The notes under the pieces are model-generated. The model had not been told where the DNA came from. It saw nothing but the letters and a program-made list of their open reading frames with translations, and did no database searches. Both the position numbers and the translations under genes were made by a program. Positions 1-9,207 of a stretch of DNA of 64,000 nt are shown here, one piece after another. The stretch covers positions 1,887,221-1,951,220 of the forward strand of contig AP024673.1 in NCBI GenBank assembly GCA_025998675.1, read 5' to 3'. The stretch's first letter is position 1. Each line of letters starts with the position of its first letter. The DNA comes from Fimbriimonadales bacterium. Its GTDB lineage: Bacteria > Armatimonadota > Fimbriimonadia > Fimbriimonadales > GBS-DC.

Positions 1-810
1 GTCGGGATTGCGACTCTCGAAGGTCAGCGTGATATTGTCCTCGCGCGTCGCCCAGCGCGCGTTACGCTGATAGTTGGGCAGCAGCGCGTCAGGCGGCGCG
101 GCGTAGATATTCGGAGCGGGCTTGGAACTCAGCCCGATGGTCTCCCCCTGCAGCAACCGCTCGATAACCGCATCGGGCAAGGACGCCAGACACAGATAGA
201 CCACGCCCAATGCAGGATACTGTAGCACATTCACATCTGGCTCCATCTGCGAGCCTGTCCAGTGCTGGATGGGTTGCGGCGTGAGGAGGTGCAGCAGGAC
301 GGAGCGAAGCGCTGTTCTGGGGCTGGCGTCACGGGCGTTGTCTGCTGCTGCCTGATCGCGGAGCTTGCGTCGCTGTTCGACAGGCAATCGGCTGATTTCG
401 CGTGTGAGCGCAACCAGGTCGTACACAAACTGGCGTCGTTGCGCCTCCAGAGCGCGCACGGCTTTCTCTTCCTGCAGGCGCGTCTCATCAGGCACATACA
501 GCACATAGGCGTCTTCATCCTTGCGCCACGCATAGCGCAACGCCGCCGCCAGCTGCGTCAAAATCTCATGCGCGGGGCGCTCCTGCACAAACACGGCGAC
601 TTTCTCGTCGGCGATGGCGTCCTGACAGCGCAGGGCGACGCCGAGCCGATTGCTGAGGGTGCGCAGGGCGTCGCGCAACGGCTCCATCTTGACCCAGACG
701 GTGATGCGCCGTTGCAGGGCAGGCTCCTGCGACAACTCCACAGGCTGCGCCCACGCCAGTCCCCAGCAACAGACAACTGCGAACACCGAAAGCCTTCTCC
801 AGACTCGCAT
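1..810 (-). CDS. Secreted protein with STN/secretin-like N-terminal domain, 3' end cut by window edge
   Basis: The reverse frame is open from the ATG at 810 to base 1 without a stop, so the C-terminus lies outside the window; 270 codons are visible. The N-terminus is a clear signal peptide (MRVWRRLSVFAVVCCWGLAWA, then Q). Residues of about 30-95 (PLRDALRTLSNRLGV, then a KVAVFVQERPAHEIL segment) have the layout of the short STN domain found at the N-terminus of secretins and TonB-dependent receptors. I infer an exported envelope protein of unknown function. A GGGTGAG sequence precedes the ATG. It is divergent from the aldehyde dehydrogenase gene. Confidence 0.7.
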   Translation of the reverse strand, partial: MRVWRRLSVFAVVCCWGLAWAQPVELSQEPALQRRITVWVKMEPLRDALRTLSNRLGVALRCQDAIADEKVAVFVQERPAHEILTQLAAALRYAWRKDEDAYVLYVPDETRLQEEKAVRALEAQRRQFVYDLVALTREISRLPVEQRRKLRDQAAADNARDASPRTALRSVLLHLLTPQPIQHWTGSQMEPDVNVLQYPALGVVYLCLASLPDAVIERLLQGETIGLSSKPAPNIYAAPPDALLPNYQRNARWATREDNITLTFESRNPD

Positions 811-897
811 AGACTCACCCGCACAATAGTTTCGAAACAGTCCGCTCCGATTCCTGCCATGCAGGAAAATTTGAACATCTGTTCGAATCTGCAGGGT

Positions 898-2493
898 ATG
901 GAGCGGATAGTGGTCCGAAGCCCTGCGGATGGGAGCGTGGTGGGCGAAGTGGCGCTCACGCCGCCCGAGGCGATTGAGGCGATGGCGCAGCGGGCGCATC
1001 AGGCGTATCTGCACTGGCGCACGGTTCCCCTGCATCAGCGCGTGGCGCCGCTGCGTCGCCTGAAGCGACTGATTCTGCAGGAGCGGCATGCAATCGCCGA
1101 GCTGGTCGCCCGCGAGCAGGGCAAGCCGCGCATCGAGGCGATGATTGTGGAGCTGTTCCCGCCGCTGGATGTGAGCGCGTTTCTGATGTACGAGGGCGTG
1201 CGTTTGCTCCAGCCGCGGCGCGTGCGCTCGCGAAATCCCTTCTTCAGCGACCGACGCAGCACTTACTATTTCCATCCCTATGGCGTGTGGGCGGTGATTG
1301 CCCCGTGGAACTACCCGTTCACCATCCCGATGACTCAGCTGATGGCGCTCACGCTGGCGGGCAACGCCGCGCTGCTCAAGCCGTCGCCGCTGACCCCGCA
1401 CATCGGCGCGAAGGTCGTGGAGCTGTTCGAGCGGGCGGGCTTTCCGGAGGGGCTGGTGCAGGTGGTGCAGGGCGGCGCGGCGCAGGGCGAGGCGCTCTTA
1501 GCCAGCCCGACCGTGCGCGGGGTTATCTTCACAGGCAGCGTGCCCGTCGGGCGATTGGTCGCCGAGCAAGCTGCGCGCACTAACAAAAAGGTGATTCTGG
1601 AGCTGGGCGGCAAAGACCCCGCGCTTGTGCTGGCGGACGCCGACCTGCAGCACACCGCGCAAGGCATCGCATGGGCGGCGATGGTCAACGCGGGGCAGAC
1701 CTGCGCCTCCATCGAGCGGGTGTATGTGGAAGCGCGCGTCTACGAGCCGTTTCTGGACGCCCTGCGGGCGGAGCTGACGAAAATTCGGCTGGGGCACCCC
1801 CTGCACGAAGACACCGACATGGGTCCTGTGATTGCGCCGTTCCAGCGCGAGCGCGTCCAGCGGCATATCGAGGACGCCTGCGCGCGGGGCGGGCGTATCC
1901 TGACGGGCGGGCGCGTGCGCACCGAGCTGGGCGAGTTGTATCACGAGCCGACGCTGATTGCCGACGCCACCGACGAGATGCTCGGCATGCAGGAGGAGAC
2001 CTTCGGACCGCTGGTGATGGCGCAGCCTGTCGCCAGCGCAGAGGAAGCCGTGCGCAAGGCGAACGCGAGCGCGTTCGGGCTGACCGCCTCCATCTGGACG
2101 TGCGACCCGCGCAAGGCGCAACGGCTCGCCCCGCTGCTGGAGTGCGGCTCGGTGAGCGTCAACTCGCACATCGTCGCCTACGGCGACAGCTACGGCGTGT
2201 GGGGCGGCTTCAAAGATTCGGGCGTCGGGCGCACGCACGGCGAGTTCGGGCTGTACGAGCTGGTGCAGCCCCAGTATGTGAGCGAGGTCTATACGGGCAA
2301 GCCCGAACTGTGGTGGTATCCCTACAGCGCGCGCGTGCATCGGATTACCGACTGGCTGATGGAGTTTCTCGCCGCGCCGAGCCTGAAGCTGGGGGGCGTT
2401 ACGGCGCGTCGAATGCTGCCCGAACTGCGCTACCTGACGCGCCACTTCTCGCCGCTGAAGATGACGGAAGGGCTGTTGCGCTACCTGCGGTGA
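898..2493 (+). CDS. NAD(P)-dependent aldehyde dehydrogenase, class-3/fatty-aldehyde-like
   Basis: ALDH superfamily, 531 aa from ATG 898. The PWNYPF segment, the cofactor-loop FTGSVPVG, the general base Glu235 in LELGGKDPA and the nucleophile Cys269 in GQTCAS are all present. The family oxidises aldehydes to acids. The protein continues about 60 residues past the catalytic domain (from about residue 460) with a basic, moderately hydrophobic tail, as in long-chain aldehyde dehydrogenases that attach to membranes; the fatty-aldehyde assignment is inference. ATG 859 is an in-frame alternative start, and neither has a convincing Shine-Dalgarno. The open frame runs back to 262, but that stretch is antisense to the secreted gene on the other strand and is not credible coding. 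Confidence 0.88.
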   Translation: MERIVVRSPADGSVVGEVALTPPEAIEAMAQRAHQAYLHWRTVPLHQRVAPLRRLKRLILQERHAIAELVAREQGKPRIEAMIVELFPPLDVSAFLMYEGVRLLQPRRVRSRNPFFSDRRSTYYFHPYGVWAVIAPWNYPFTIPMTQLMALTLAGNAALLKPSPLTPHIGAKVVELFERAGFPEGLVQVVQGGAAQGEALLASPTVRGVIFTGSVPVGRLVAEQAARTNKKVILELGGKDPALVLADADLQHTAQGIAWAAMVNAGQTCASIERVYVEARVYEPFLDALRAELTKIRLGHPLHEDTDMGPVIAPFQRERVQRHIEDACARGGRILTGGRVRTELGELYHEPTLIADATDEMLGMQEETFGPLVMAQPVASAEEAVRKANASAFGLTASIWTCDPRKAQRLAPLLECGSVSVNSHIVAYGDSYGVWGGFKDSGVGRTHGEFGLYELVQPQYVSEVYTGKPELWWYPYSARVHRITDWLMEFLAAPSLKLGGVTARRMLPELRYLTRHFSPLKMTEGLLRYLR

Positions 2494-2528
2494 TTGGGCG
2501 CGCCTGTGGGCAGGGTACAATCCTGCAC

Positions 2529-3314
2529 ATGCACAAAGCGCTCACAATTGCAGGCTCCGATTCGGGCGGCGGCGCGGGCATTCAGGCGGATTTGAAGACC
2601 TTCGCCGCGCTGGGCGTGTATGGCAGCAGCGCGATTACCGCCCTCACCGCCCAGAACACCGTCGGCGTGCAGGGCGTGTTCCCCATCGAGCCAGAGTTTG
2701 TGGGGCAGCAGATCGACTCGGTGATGAGCGACATCGGCGCGCACGCCGCCAAGACGGGCATGCTCTTCAGCGCGGAGATTATTCAGGTGGTCGCCGCGCG
2801 TGTGCGACGCTGGGGCATCGAGAAGCTGGTGGTGGACCCTGTGATGGTCGCTAAGAGCGGCGATCGGCTGCTGCGCGAGGACGCCATCGACGCATTGCGC
2901 CGCGAGCTGCTGCCGCTGGCGTATGTTGTGACGCCGAATCTGGGCGAGGCGAGCGTGCTGGCGGGGTTGGAAGTCGGCGACAAGCCCGCGATGGAGGCGG
3001 CGGCGCGCGCGATTCACGCGCTGGGGGCGCGAATCGTGGTGGTCAAGGGCGGACATCTGGAAGATTGCGCGGACGATCTGGTGTACGACGGGGCGACGCT
3101 GCGCTGGCTGCCCGCCGAGCATATCGACACGCCGCACACGCACGGCACAGGCTGCACCTTCGCGGCGGCGATTGCGGCGTTTCTGGCGAAGGGCGATGCA
3201 CCGCTGGAGGCGATTGCCCGCGCGAAGGACTACCTGACCGCCGCGTTGCGCGCGGCGCACCCCATCGGCGCAGGACACAGCCCCGTGCATCACTTCCACG
3301 CGTACTACCGTTGA
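2529..3314 (+). CDS. thiD: Hydroxymethylpyrimidine/phosphomethylpyrimidine kinase
   Basis: 261 aa, full length for ThiD. The N-terminal AGSDSGGGAGIQADLKTF and the C-terminal ribokinase-fold motif THGTGCTFAAAI with its catalytic Asp-equivalent region are intact. It phosphorylates HMP and HMP-P in thiamine biosynthesis, in the cytosol. No other thi gene is in the window. A TACAAT -10 box at 2516-2521 lies 7 nt before the ATG and there is no Shine-Dalgarno, so the mRNA is probably leaderless. The larger open frame starting at 1671 is a frame shadow of the upstream aldehyde dehydrogenase. Confidence 0.93.
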   Translation: MHKALTIAGSDSGGGAGIQADLKTFAALGVYGSSAITALTAQNTVGVQGVFPIEPEFVGQQIDSVMSDIGAHAAKTGMLFSAEIIQVVAARVRRWGIEKLVVDPVMVAKSGDRLLREDAIDALRRELLPLAYVVTPNLGEASVLAGLEVGDKPAMEAAARAIHALGARIVVVKGGHLEDCADDLVYDGATLRWLPAEHIDTPHTHGTGCTFAAAIAAFLAKGDAPLEAIARAKDYLTAALRAAHPIGAGHSPVHHFHAYYR

Positions 3315-3384
3315 CAGTCACCCAATACGAGCAGTTGCACACTTTGCAGGAATCGCTTCAGGATTGCCGAATTTAGCGGGCGTT

Positions 3385-4602
3385 ATGCTACAGACCATCT
3401 TCGGCTTCGAGATGCCGACGCGCCTGCTGTTCGGGCGGGGCGCGGTGGAAAATCTGGGCTTTGAATGCATTTTGAACGGTTGGGAAAGTGCGCTTATCGT
3501 GACGGACGCAGGCGTCCACGGGGCGGGTCTTACGCGCTCGGTGGAGGCGCAGCTGCAGGCGCAGGGCGTGCGCTATAGCCTCTATACGGGCGTTGTGCCC
3601 AACCCCACCATTGAGAGCATCGAGGCGGCGGTTCCCCAGGCGCAGGCGGTCGATGTGGTGATAGCCGTCGGCGGGGGCAGCGTGATGGACAGCGCGAAGC
3701 TCATCAACGCTATCCGCTCGCATGGAGGGCGCGTGCGCGACTATGAGGGCACGGAGACCATTCCTGCGCCGTGCCAGCCGCTGATTGCCGTCCCCACCAC
3801 CGCCGGCACGGGCAGCGAAGTCACCTTCATCGCGATGTTCACCGACGCCGACAAACGCCAGAAGATGCCCGTACTGAGTCGCTATCTCGCGCCGCATCTG
3901 GCGATAGTAGACCCGGAGATGACGCGCCACCTGCCCCCCGCCGCCACCGCGCAGACAGGGCTGGACGCGCTCACGCACGCCATCGAGGCGATTGTCGACC
4001 TGCAGGCGAACCCCTTTTCCGATATGCTGGCGTTCGAGGCGATACGGCTGATTACGCGCTACCTGCCTCGCGCGGTCGCCAGTGGCAGCGAGGACATCGA
4101 GGCGCGTGGGGCGATGGCGTTCGCCGCGACGATTGCAGGCGCGGCGTTCAACAACAGCATGGTCGGGCTGGCGCACGCGATGGCGCACGCGCTGGGCGGA
4201 CGATACGACCTGCCGCACGGACTGTGCTGTGCGCTCGCACTGCCCGTCGCGATGCATTTCAACCTCGAAGCGCGCCGCGAACGATTCGAAGAAATCGCGC
4301 AGGTGATGGGCTATGCGCACACTCAGTCGGAGGTTGTACCGATGCCCGGCGCGGTGGTGCAGGGCGGCGTGTGGGACAGAACCTTCACTGCCGAAGACGC
4401 CGTGCTGCGCGTGCGCCAGCTGATGAGCGAGGTGAACCTGCCCGCGCACCTGATCGAAATCGGCGTGGAAGTCTCCGAAGACGACCTGGAGACGCTTGCG
4501 GACCTGACGCTGGCGGATGGCTCGATCCTGTTCAACCCCGTCCAGCCGACGCGCGAGCAGGTGAAAGACCTCCTGCGACACATCGCGACCTACACGGAGT
4601 GA
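3385..4602 (+). CDS. Iron-containing alcohol dehydrogenase (group III)
   Basis: 405 aa. The NAD-binding GGGSVMDSAK motif and the four metal ligands of the Fe-ADH family are visible: Asp and His in GLDALTHAIEA, His in GLAHAMAHALGG and His in DLPHG. The family interconverts alcohols or glycerol-like substrates with aldehydes or ketones; the substrate here is unknown. A TTG at 3364 is the upstream in-frame alternative, but ATG 3385 aligns with the usual family start. GGAG near its 3' end serves the next gene 4 nt downstream, so both are probably cotranscribed. An upstream aldehyde dehydrogenase could complete alcohol-to-acid oxidation, but it is separated by thiD. Confidence 0.9.
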   Translation: MLQTIFGFEMPTRLLFGRGAVENLGFECILNGWESALIVTDAGVHGAGLTRSVEAQLQAQGVRYSLYTGVVPNPTIESIEAAVPQAQAVDVVIAVGGGSVMDSAKLINAIRSHGGRVRDYEGTETIPAPCQPLIAVPTTAGTGSEVTFIAMFTDADKRQKMPVLSRYLAPHLAIVDPEMTRHLPPAATAQTGLDALTHAIEAIVDLQANPFSDMLAFEAIRLITRYLPRAVASGSEDIEARGAMAFAATIAGAAFNNSMVGLAHAMAHALGGRYDLPHGLCCALALPVAMHFNLEARRERFEEIAQVMGYAHTQSEVVPMPGAVVQGGVWDRTFTAEDAVLRVRQLMSEVNLPAHLIEIGVEVSEDDLETLADLTLADGSILFNPVQPTREQVKDLLRHIATYTE

Positions 4603-4606
4603 ACGC

Positions 4607-6241
4607 ATGCTACGGAAGGAGATTCTGGGAATTCCAATTGGCGTTTGGCTGGGCAGCGTCCTGTATGCGCTGGTGTGTATCCTGTTGCGTTCCTACTACA
4701 TCGACTATGAAGGGCTGCGGCAAATCGCGGCGGTCTCGGAGGGGTTCAGTCGCGCCTCGACGACATGGTGGAGCGGGCACAGCGTGCTGGGCGTGCTGCT
4801 GTTGTGGCTGCTCACCTTCCCGTTGAAGTTTGCGCTGCCGCTGGTGGACGCGGCGCAGCTGGTGGGCGCGTTGAGCCTCTGGGCGTCGGGGCTGATTCTG
4901 TTTCGGATTCTGCGCACCGTGGGGTTGAGCATAGGGCTGTGCGGCTGGCTCACCTTCCTGTTCTACGGGAGCAATGTCGCCTGGGTGAGCGCGACGATGT
5001 TGCCAGTGGCGGCGCTCTCGTTGCTGCTGATGGCGTGGTGGGGGCTGAGCGCGATTCGCTGGCTGGCGGGGCGCGAACTGGATTCGGCGGGGGGCGTGCG
5101 GCTGGGCATACTGGCGGGCGTGCTGGCGCTGGTGAACCTGTTCGCACTGTTGCCTGCGCTGGCGGCGGGGGTCCTCGCGTTGCGTCGGGGCGGCGGCGCG
5201 GGACTGCTGGGTACGGCGATTGGCGTCGCGCTGGTCGGCTATCTGGTCGTCTATTTCGGCGTGCTGCCCAACGCGGTGCAGGTTGGCGGCGCAACGCGCC
5301 CCAAGCCGTCGGTCGTGGAGTGGTTCTGGACAGGCGAGGGCGCAAGTCAGGTGGACATCCCGCGCTTTTCGGGGCTTTACTGGCGCGCGATGGGCGAGCA
5401 GGCGCAAAACGCTATTCTCGCGATTGGACAGCCCTTCCGCGTGCGCGATGTGTACCAGTATTATCTAAGCGGGCGGTTCGTCACCCTGCTCAAGGGGCTG
5501 TTCCTGCTAATTGCGCTTGCCTTCGTGGTGGTGTTGAGCGTGATTCGATTCTCTGGCGAGCGCGTGCCGACCGATCGGCTGGTGAGCGCGGCGCGCGGGC
5601 TCGGCGGGCTGGCTCTGCTGCTCTCGCTGGCAGTGCTCGTGCTGTGGCAGGGCGATCGACAGGCGTTTTATCTGTGGACGCTGTTCTGGGCGCTGGTCGG
5701 GCTGGGCGGCTGGCTTGGGAGCTATGTGGACGAGGATGTACGGCGCATAGGGGTAGTGATGCCCGCACTCGTAGTGGTCCTGCTGGTTTTTGGGCTGATG
5801 AAGGTTGCGACCCTGCGTTCAACCGAGCATGATGGCGAACGGCAGGAAGCGGAGGCGATTGCCAGCGGCGTCCGCGAGGGAGATACGCTGGTCGCCGCCA
5901 CGCGCCTGGCGGAGTGGCTCCGCTACTACGGCGCAGGCAACGCGCGCGCCATCGACGCCAGTTGCTGGCTCGAACCCGCAACCGACCTCCAGACCCTGCT
6001 GCAGGATGCGCAGCAGGCGGGCTATCGCGTGATTGTGTGGGATTACGCGCTCAATCCTGATCTGTACAGGACGGCGAGCCTTACCTTCAACGCCGCGTGG
6101 CTGGAGTCTCTGGGGCAGGCGCGGGAGTCTGTGCGGAATGCTGGCGGCGCGTACCTGAGACGCTATGCGAACATGGTGGTCTACCCCACTCTGGTGACTC
6201 AGACGGGCGAGGTGCAAACCTTCGGCGCCCGTCGTAATTAA
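4607..6241 (+). CDS. Polytopic membrane protein, glycosyltransferase-39-like topology
   Basis: 544 aa with about ten hydrophobic segments, beginning directly with a transmembrane helix and ending in a roughly 130-residue soluble domain (from about residue 410). The overall plan (membrane region followed by an extracytoplasmic C-terminal domain) resembles PMT/GT39-type or DUF2723-like sugar transferases, but I see no decisive catalytic motif, so function is not assigned. It starts 4 nt after the alcohol dehydrogenase stop with GGAG at 4596-4599. It ends 4 nt before an ECF sigma factor, so the three genes look like one transcript. Confidence 0.75.
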   Translation: MLRKEILGIPIGVWLGSVLYALVCILLRSYYIDYEGLRQIAAVSEGFSRASTTWWSGHSVLGVLLLWLLTFPLKFALPLVDAAQLVGALSLWASGLILFRILRTVGLSIGLCGWLTFLFYGSNVAWVSATMLPVAALSLLLMAWWGLSAIRWLAGRELDSAGGVRLGILAGVLALVNLFALLPALAAGVLALRRGGGAGLLGTAIGVALVGYLVVYFGVLPNAVQVGGATRPKPSVVEWFWTGEGASQVDIPRFSGLYWRAMGEQAQNAILAIGQPFRVRDVYQYYLSGRFVTLLKGLFLLIALAFVVVLSVIRFSGERVPTDRLVSAARGLGGLALLLSLAVLVLWQGDRQAFYLWTLFWALVGLGGWLGSYVDEDVRRIGVVMPALVVVLLVFGLMKVATLRSTEHDGERQEAEAIASGVREGDTLVAATRLAEWLRYYGAGNARAIDASCWLEPATDLQTLLQDAQQAGYRVIVWDYALNPDLYRTASLTFNAAWLESLGQARESVRNAGGAYLRRYANMVVYPTLVTQTGEVQTFGARRN

Positions 6242-6245
6242 GACT

Positions 6246-6824
6246 ATGAGCGACGATACCTATTTGATTGAGGCGGCGAAGCAGGGCGACAGTGAGGCGT
6301 TTGATCGGCTCTGGGCGCGCCATCGCGACAAGGTGTTCCGTTCGCTGCTGCGCGCGTGCGGGGGCAATCCCGACACGACGCACGATGTGCTGCAGGACGC
6401 GCTGCTGAACGCTTTCAAAGCGCTTCAGCAGTTTCGTGGGGACGCCAACTTCGCCACATGGCTGTATACCATTGCGCGGCGGCTGTGTATCCGTGCGCGG
6501 CGTGACCTGGACCGCTTCTACTCGCTGGACGACCCGCTGAGTACGGACGAGGGGCAGGCGATTCTGCGCCAGCTCATCGACCAGCATGCGCAGGACCCCG
6601 AAGCCATCGTGATTGAGAACGACCTGCGCGAGCGCGTGCAGCAGGCGGTGGCGGAGCTGCCCGACTCGCTGCGCCCCGTGCTGGTGATGCGCGATATGGA
6701 AGACCTTTCTACGGAGGAGACGGCGCGGCGGCTGGGCATCACGCAAGCGGCGGTCAAAGCCCGCCTGCACCGCGCCCGCGAACTCCTGCGCCAGAAGCTG
6801 GAAGGGTATCTACAGGAAACATGA
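6246..6824 (+). CDS. ECF-type RNA polymerase sigma factor
   Basis: 192 aa with the two-domain sigma-70 layout. Region 2 (residues about 10-85) includes QDALLNAFKALQQF and FATWLYTIARR. Region 4 (about 130-190) has the helix-turn-helix LSTEETARRLGITQAAVKARLHRAREL. It directs RNA polymerase to an alternative promoter set. No zinc-finger anti-sigma gene follows; instead the gene is tightly coupled to the membrane protein upstream, which could sense or hold it, but that is inference. A mosaic repeat begins 4 nt after its TGA stop. Confidence 0.92.
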   Translation: MSDDTYLIEAAKQGDSEAFDRLWARHRDKVFRSLLRACGGNPDTTHDVLQDALLNAFKALQQFRGDANFATWLYTIARRLCIRARRDLDRFYSLDDPLSTDEGQAILRQLIDQHAQDPEAIVIENDLRERVQQAVAELPDSLRPVLVMRDMEDLSTEETARRLGITQAAVKARLHRARELLRQKLEGYLQET

Positions 6825-6828
6825 AGCA

Positions 6829-7098
6829 ATACCAACTGTGTGTCGATAGTTCGTTATCATACCAACCGCGCAGTCAGGGTTCGTTAATTGCCTCGCACGC
6901 ACCTGCAGAGGCGTGCTGTTGCCTGCGCCCCGCTCCTATGGAGTGCTGAAGCGCAGCTTCAGCATGCGCGGAAGCTCCGCTTCCACACCCCATAAACCGC
7001 CGTTTTGCGAACTATGAGATTGGTATCATAAAAGGCGCTCGAGACCGCAACCGAGCAGTCTCGGATTTGCGAAGTCTGATACACCGATCGGTATCAGA
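6829..7098. repeat. Mosaic repeat copy A (ATACCAA-type ends) with flanking half-ends
   Basis: The core element, about 6857-7029, has inverted ends: ATACCAACCGCGCAGTCA on the left, and on the right the complement of ATACCAATCTCATAGTTCGC. Inside is a GGAGTGC...CACCCC outer stem holding two small hairpins (GCTGAAGC/GCTTCAGC and GGAAGC/GCTTCC). The reverse complement aligns over its whole length with copy D near 62.8 kb. Extra half-ends flank it: ATACCAACTGTG at 6829 and a degenerate TTTGCGAAGTC...GGTATCA at 7068-7098. It fills the gap between two convergent genes and may act as a terminator. Confidence 0.85.
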
Positions 7099-7113
7099 TC
7101 ATCTACAACACCT

Positions 7114-9162
7114 CTAACACCCGCTGCCGAAGTTGAACAGCACCTCGAGCAAGTCAGCGTCGTCCACCACGCCGTCGTTGTTCACATCTTCAGGTTGCCC
7201 CGAACCTGTCTGCCCAAAGGCGAGCAACACTGCCAGCAGGTCCGCGTCGTCTACGCAGCCGTCGCCGTTTATGTCGCCTTCACGCCGTGCGAACGGATTC
7301 CGCGCCAACACCACCGTTGCGTCGAGGCACCCATACGCGAAGTAGCGACCATCCGGAGAGAACTGAACGCTGTAGATACGTGAACCTGTTTCCTGGTCGT
7401 AGGTAATCAGCAGCGCCCCGTCGCTCACCCGCCAGAGCCTGAGGGTGCGATCGTCCCCACCGCTTGCCAGATACCTCCCATCAGGCGAAAAGGCAACGGA
7501 ATAGACGAAAAACACATGCCCCGTGAGGGTGCGCACTTCAACTCCGTCGCTCACCCGCCAGAGCTTGATTTCCTGCCAGCTCCCGCTTGCCAGATACCTC
7601 CCATCGGGCGAAAACGCAACGGAGTTAACCCCACTCGTATGCCCCGTGAGGGTGCGCGCCAGTGAGCCATCGCTCACCCGCCAGAGCCTGATGATGCGAT
7701 CGTCCCCCCCGCTTGCCAGATACTGCCCATCAGGTGAAAAGGCAACGGAGCGAACCACACCCGTATGCCCCGTGAGGGTGCGCACTTCAACTCCGTCGCT
7801 CACCCGCCAGAGCTTGATAGTGCTATCCCAACTCCCGCTTGCCAGATACTGCCCATCAGGTGAAAAGGCAACGGAGGTAACCCAATCAATATGCCCCGTG
7901 AGGGTGCGCACTTCAACTCCGTCGCTCACCCGCCAGAGCTTGAGGGTGCGATCCGAACTCCCGCTTGCCAGATACCCCCCATCGGGCGAAAACGCAACGG
8001 AGAAAACCCAATTACTATGCCCTGTGAGGGTGCGCACTTCAACTCCGTCGCTCACCCGCCAGAGTCTGAGGGCGCGATCGTCCCCCCCGATTGCCAGATA
8101 GCCCCCATCGGGCGAAAACGCAACGGAGTAGACCTGACTCGTGTACCCTGTGAGGGTGCGCACTTCAACTCCGTCGCTCACCCGCCAGATACGTGCAGTG
8201 CGATCATTGCTCCCGCTTGCTATATACCCCCCATCGGGCGAAAAAGCAACGGAGAAAACCCAATCAATATGCCCCGTGAGGGTGCGCACCAGTGAACCAT
8301 CGCTCACCCGCCAGAGCGTGATGGTGCGATTCGAACTCCCGCTTGCCAGATACCTCCCATCGGGCGAAAAGGCAACGGAGTTAACCCGACCACTGTGCCC
8401 CGTGAGGGTGCGCACCAGTGAACCATCGCTCACCCGCCAGAGCCTGATGACGCCATCCCAACTCCCGCTTGCCAGATACCCCCCATCGGGCGAAAAAGCA
8501 ACGGAGGTAACCCAATCAATATGCCCCGTGAGGGTGCGCACTTCAACTCCGTCGCTCACCCGCCAGAGCTTGATGGTGCGATCCCAACTCCCGCTTGCCA
8601 GATACCCCCCATCGGGCGAAAAAGCAACGGAGAAAACCCAATTACTATGCCCTGTGAGGGTGCGCACTTCAACTCCGTCGCTCACCCGCCAGAGCTTGAT
8701 TTCCTGCCAGCTCCCGCTTGCCAGATACCCCCCATCGGGCGAAAAAGCAACGGAGGTAACCCCACTCGTATGCCCCCTGAGGGTGCGCGCCAGTGAACCA
8801 TCGCTCACCCGCCAGAGCCTGAGGGTGCGATCCGAACTCCCGCTTGCCAGATACCCCCCATCGGGCGAAAAAGCAACGGAGAAAACCCGATCACTATGCC
8901 CCGTGAGGGTGCGCACCAGTGAACCATCGCTCACCCGCCAGAGCTTGATGGTGCGATCATAACTCCCGCTTGCCAGATACTGTCCATCAGGCGAAAAGGC
9001 AACGGAGAAAATCCCATCACCATGCCCGCTGCGCATCCATACGATGTCGGGACGGTTCTGCGCCAGCGCACACACGACCGTCAGAAGAGTCGCCACAAAT
9101 CCAAACCCAGCGCGATACCGCGCGCTCCGCTTGCACACCCACAATCTACCCCATGCTCCCAT
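7114..9162 (-). CDS. Secreted 14-repeat WD40 protein with C-terminal dockerin module
   Basis: 682 aa. The start ATG 9162 has AAAAGGAG 8 nt upstream and is followed by a signal peptide (hydrophobic GFGFVATLLTVVCALAQ). Fourteen WD40 repeats follow, 13 of them nearly identical (SVAFSPDGxYLASGSxDRTIKLWRVSDG...VRTLTGH), enough for two seven-bladed propellers. The last about 55 residues hold two dockerin-type Ca-binding repeats (GDINGDGCVDDADLL and DVNNDGVVDDADLL), ending FNFGSGC. A TATAAC -10 at 9208-9213 gives a leader of about 40 nt. The likely role is an extracellular protein-protein interaction scaffold. An alternative start at 9201 lacks a Shine-Dalgarno. Confidence 0.9.
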   Translation of the reverse strand: MGAWGRLWVCKRSARYRAGFGFVATLLTVVCALAQNRPDIVWMRSGHGDGIFSVAFSPDGQYLASGSYDRTIKLWRVSDGSLVRTLTGHSDRVFSVAFSPDGGYLASGSSDRTLRLWRVSDGSLARTLRGHTSGVTSVAFSPDGGYLASGSWQEIKLWRVSDGVEVRTLTGHSNWVFSVAFSPDGGYLASGSWDRTIKLWRVSDGVEVRTLTGHIDWVTSVAFSPDGGYLASGSWDGVIRLWRVSDGSLVRTLTGHSGRVNSVAFSPDGRYLASGSSNRTITLWRVSDGSLVRTLTGHIDWVFSVAFSPDGGYIASGSNDRTARIWRVSDGVEVRTLTGYTSQVYSVAFSPDGGYLAIGGDDRALRLWRVSDGVEVRTLTGHSNWVFSVAFSPDGGYLASGSSDRTLKLWRVSDGVEVRTLTGHIDWVTSVAFSPDGQYLASGSWDSTIKLWRVSDGVEVRTLTGHTGVVRSVAFSPDGQYLASGGDDRIIRLWRVSDGSLARTLTGHTSGVNSVAFSPDGRYLASGSWQEIKLWRVSDGVEVRTLTGHVFFVYSVAFSPDGRYLASGGDDRTLRLWRVSDGALLITYDQETGSRIYSVQFSPDGRYFAYGCLDATVVLARNPFARREGDINGDGCVDDADLLAVLLAFGQTGSGQPEDVNNDGVVDDADLLEVLFNFGSGC
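7400..9040 (-). repeat. Tandem 126-bp coding repeat (WD40 blades)
   Basis: About 13 units of 126 nt (two units are 123 nt, where SxDRTI is replaced by SWQEI) are almost identical at DNA level, including synonymous positions. The phrases CTCACCCGCCAGAGC and GCAACGGAG recur in every unit on the + strand. This points to recent internal duplication or gene conversion rather than old divergence. Confidence 0.92.
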
Positions 9163-9207
9163 CGCACACGCTCCTTTTAGGGGTGCCGTGCACACATGCA
9201 ATGCGTA

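Noticed and set aside
262-897. N-terminal extension of the aldehyde dehydrogenase open frame
   Set aside because: It is antisense to the secreted STN-like gene, lacks ALDH-family similarity and has no ribosome-binding site; the family N-terminus begins near 898.
1498-2520. 340-codon reverse frame inside the aldehyde dehydrogenase gene
   Set aside because: It is His/Arg/Gln-rich shadow sequence typical of the antisense of GC-rich genes, with no family motif.
7523-8962. Repetitive forward ORFs and a possible CRISPR-like array
   Set aside because: The periodicity is the antisense of the in-frame 126-nt WD40 coding repeats; the units are contiguous with no unique spacers.
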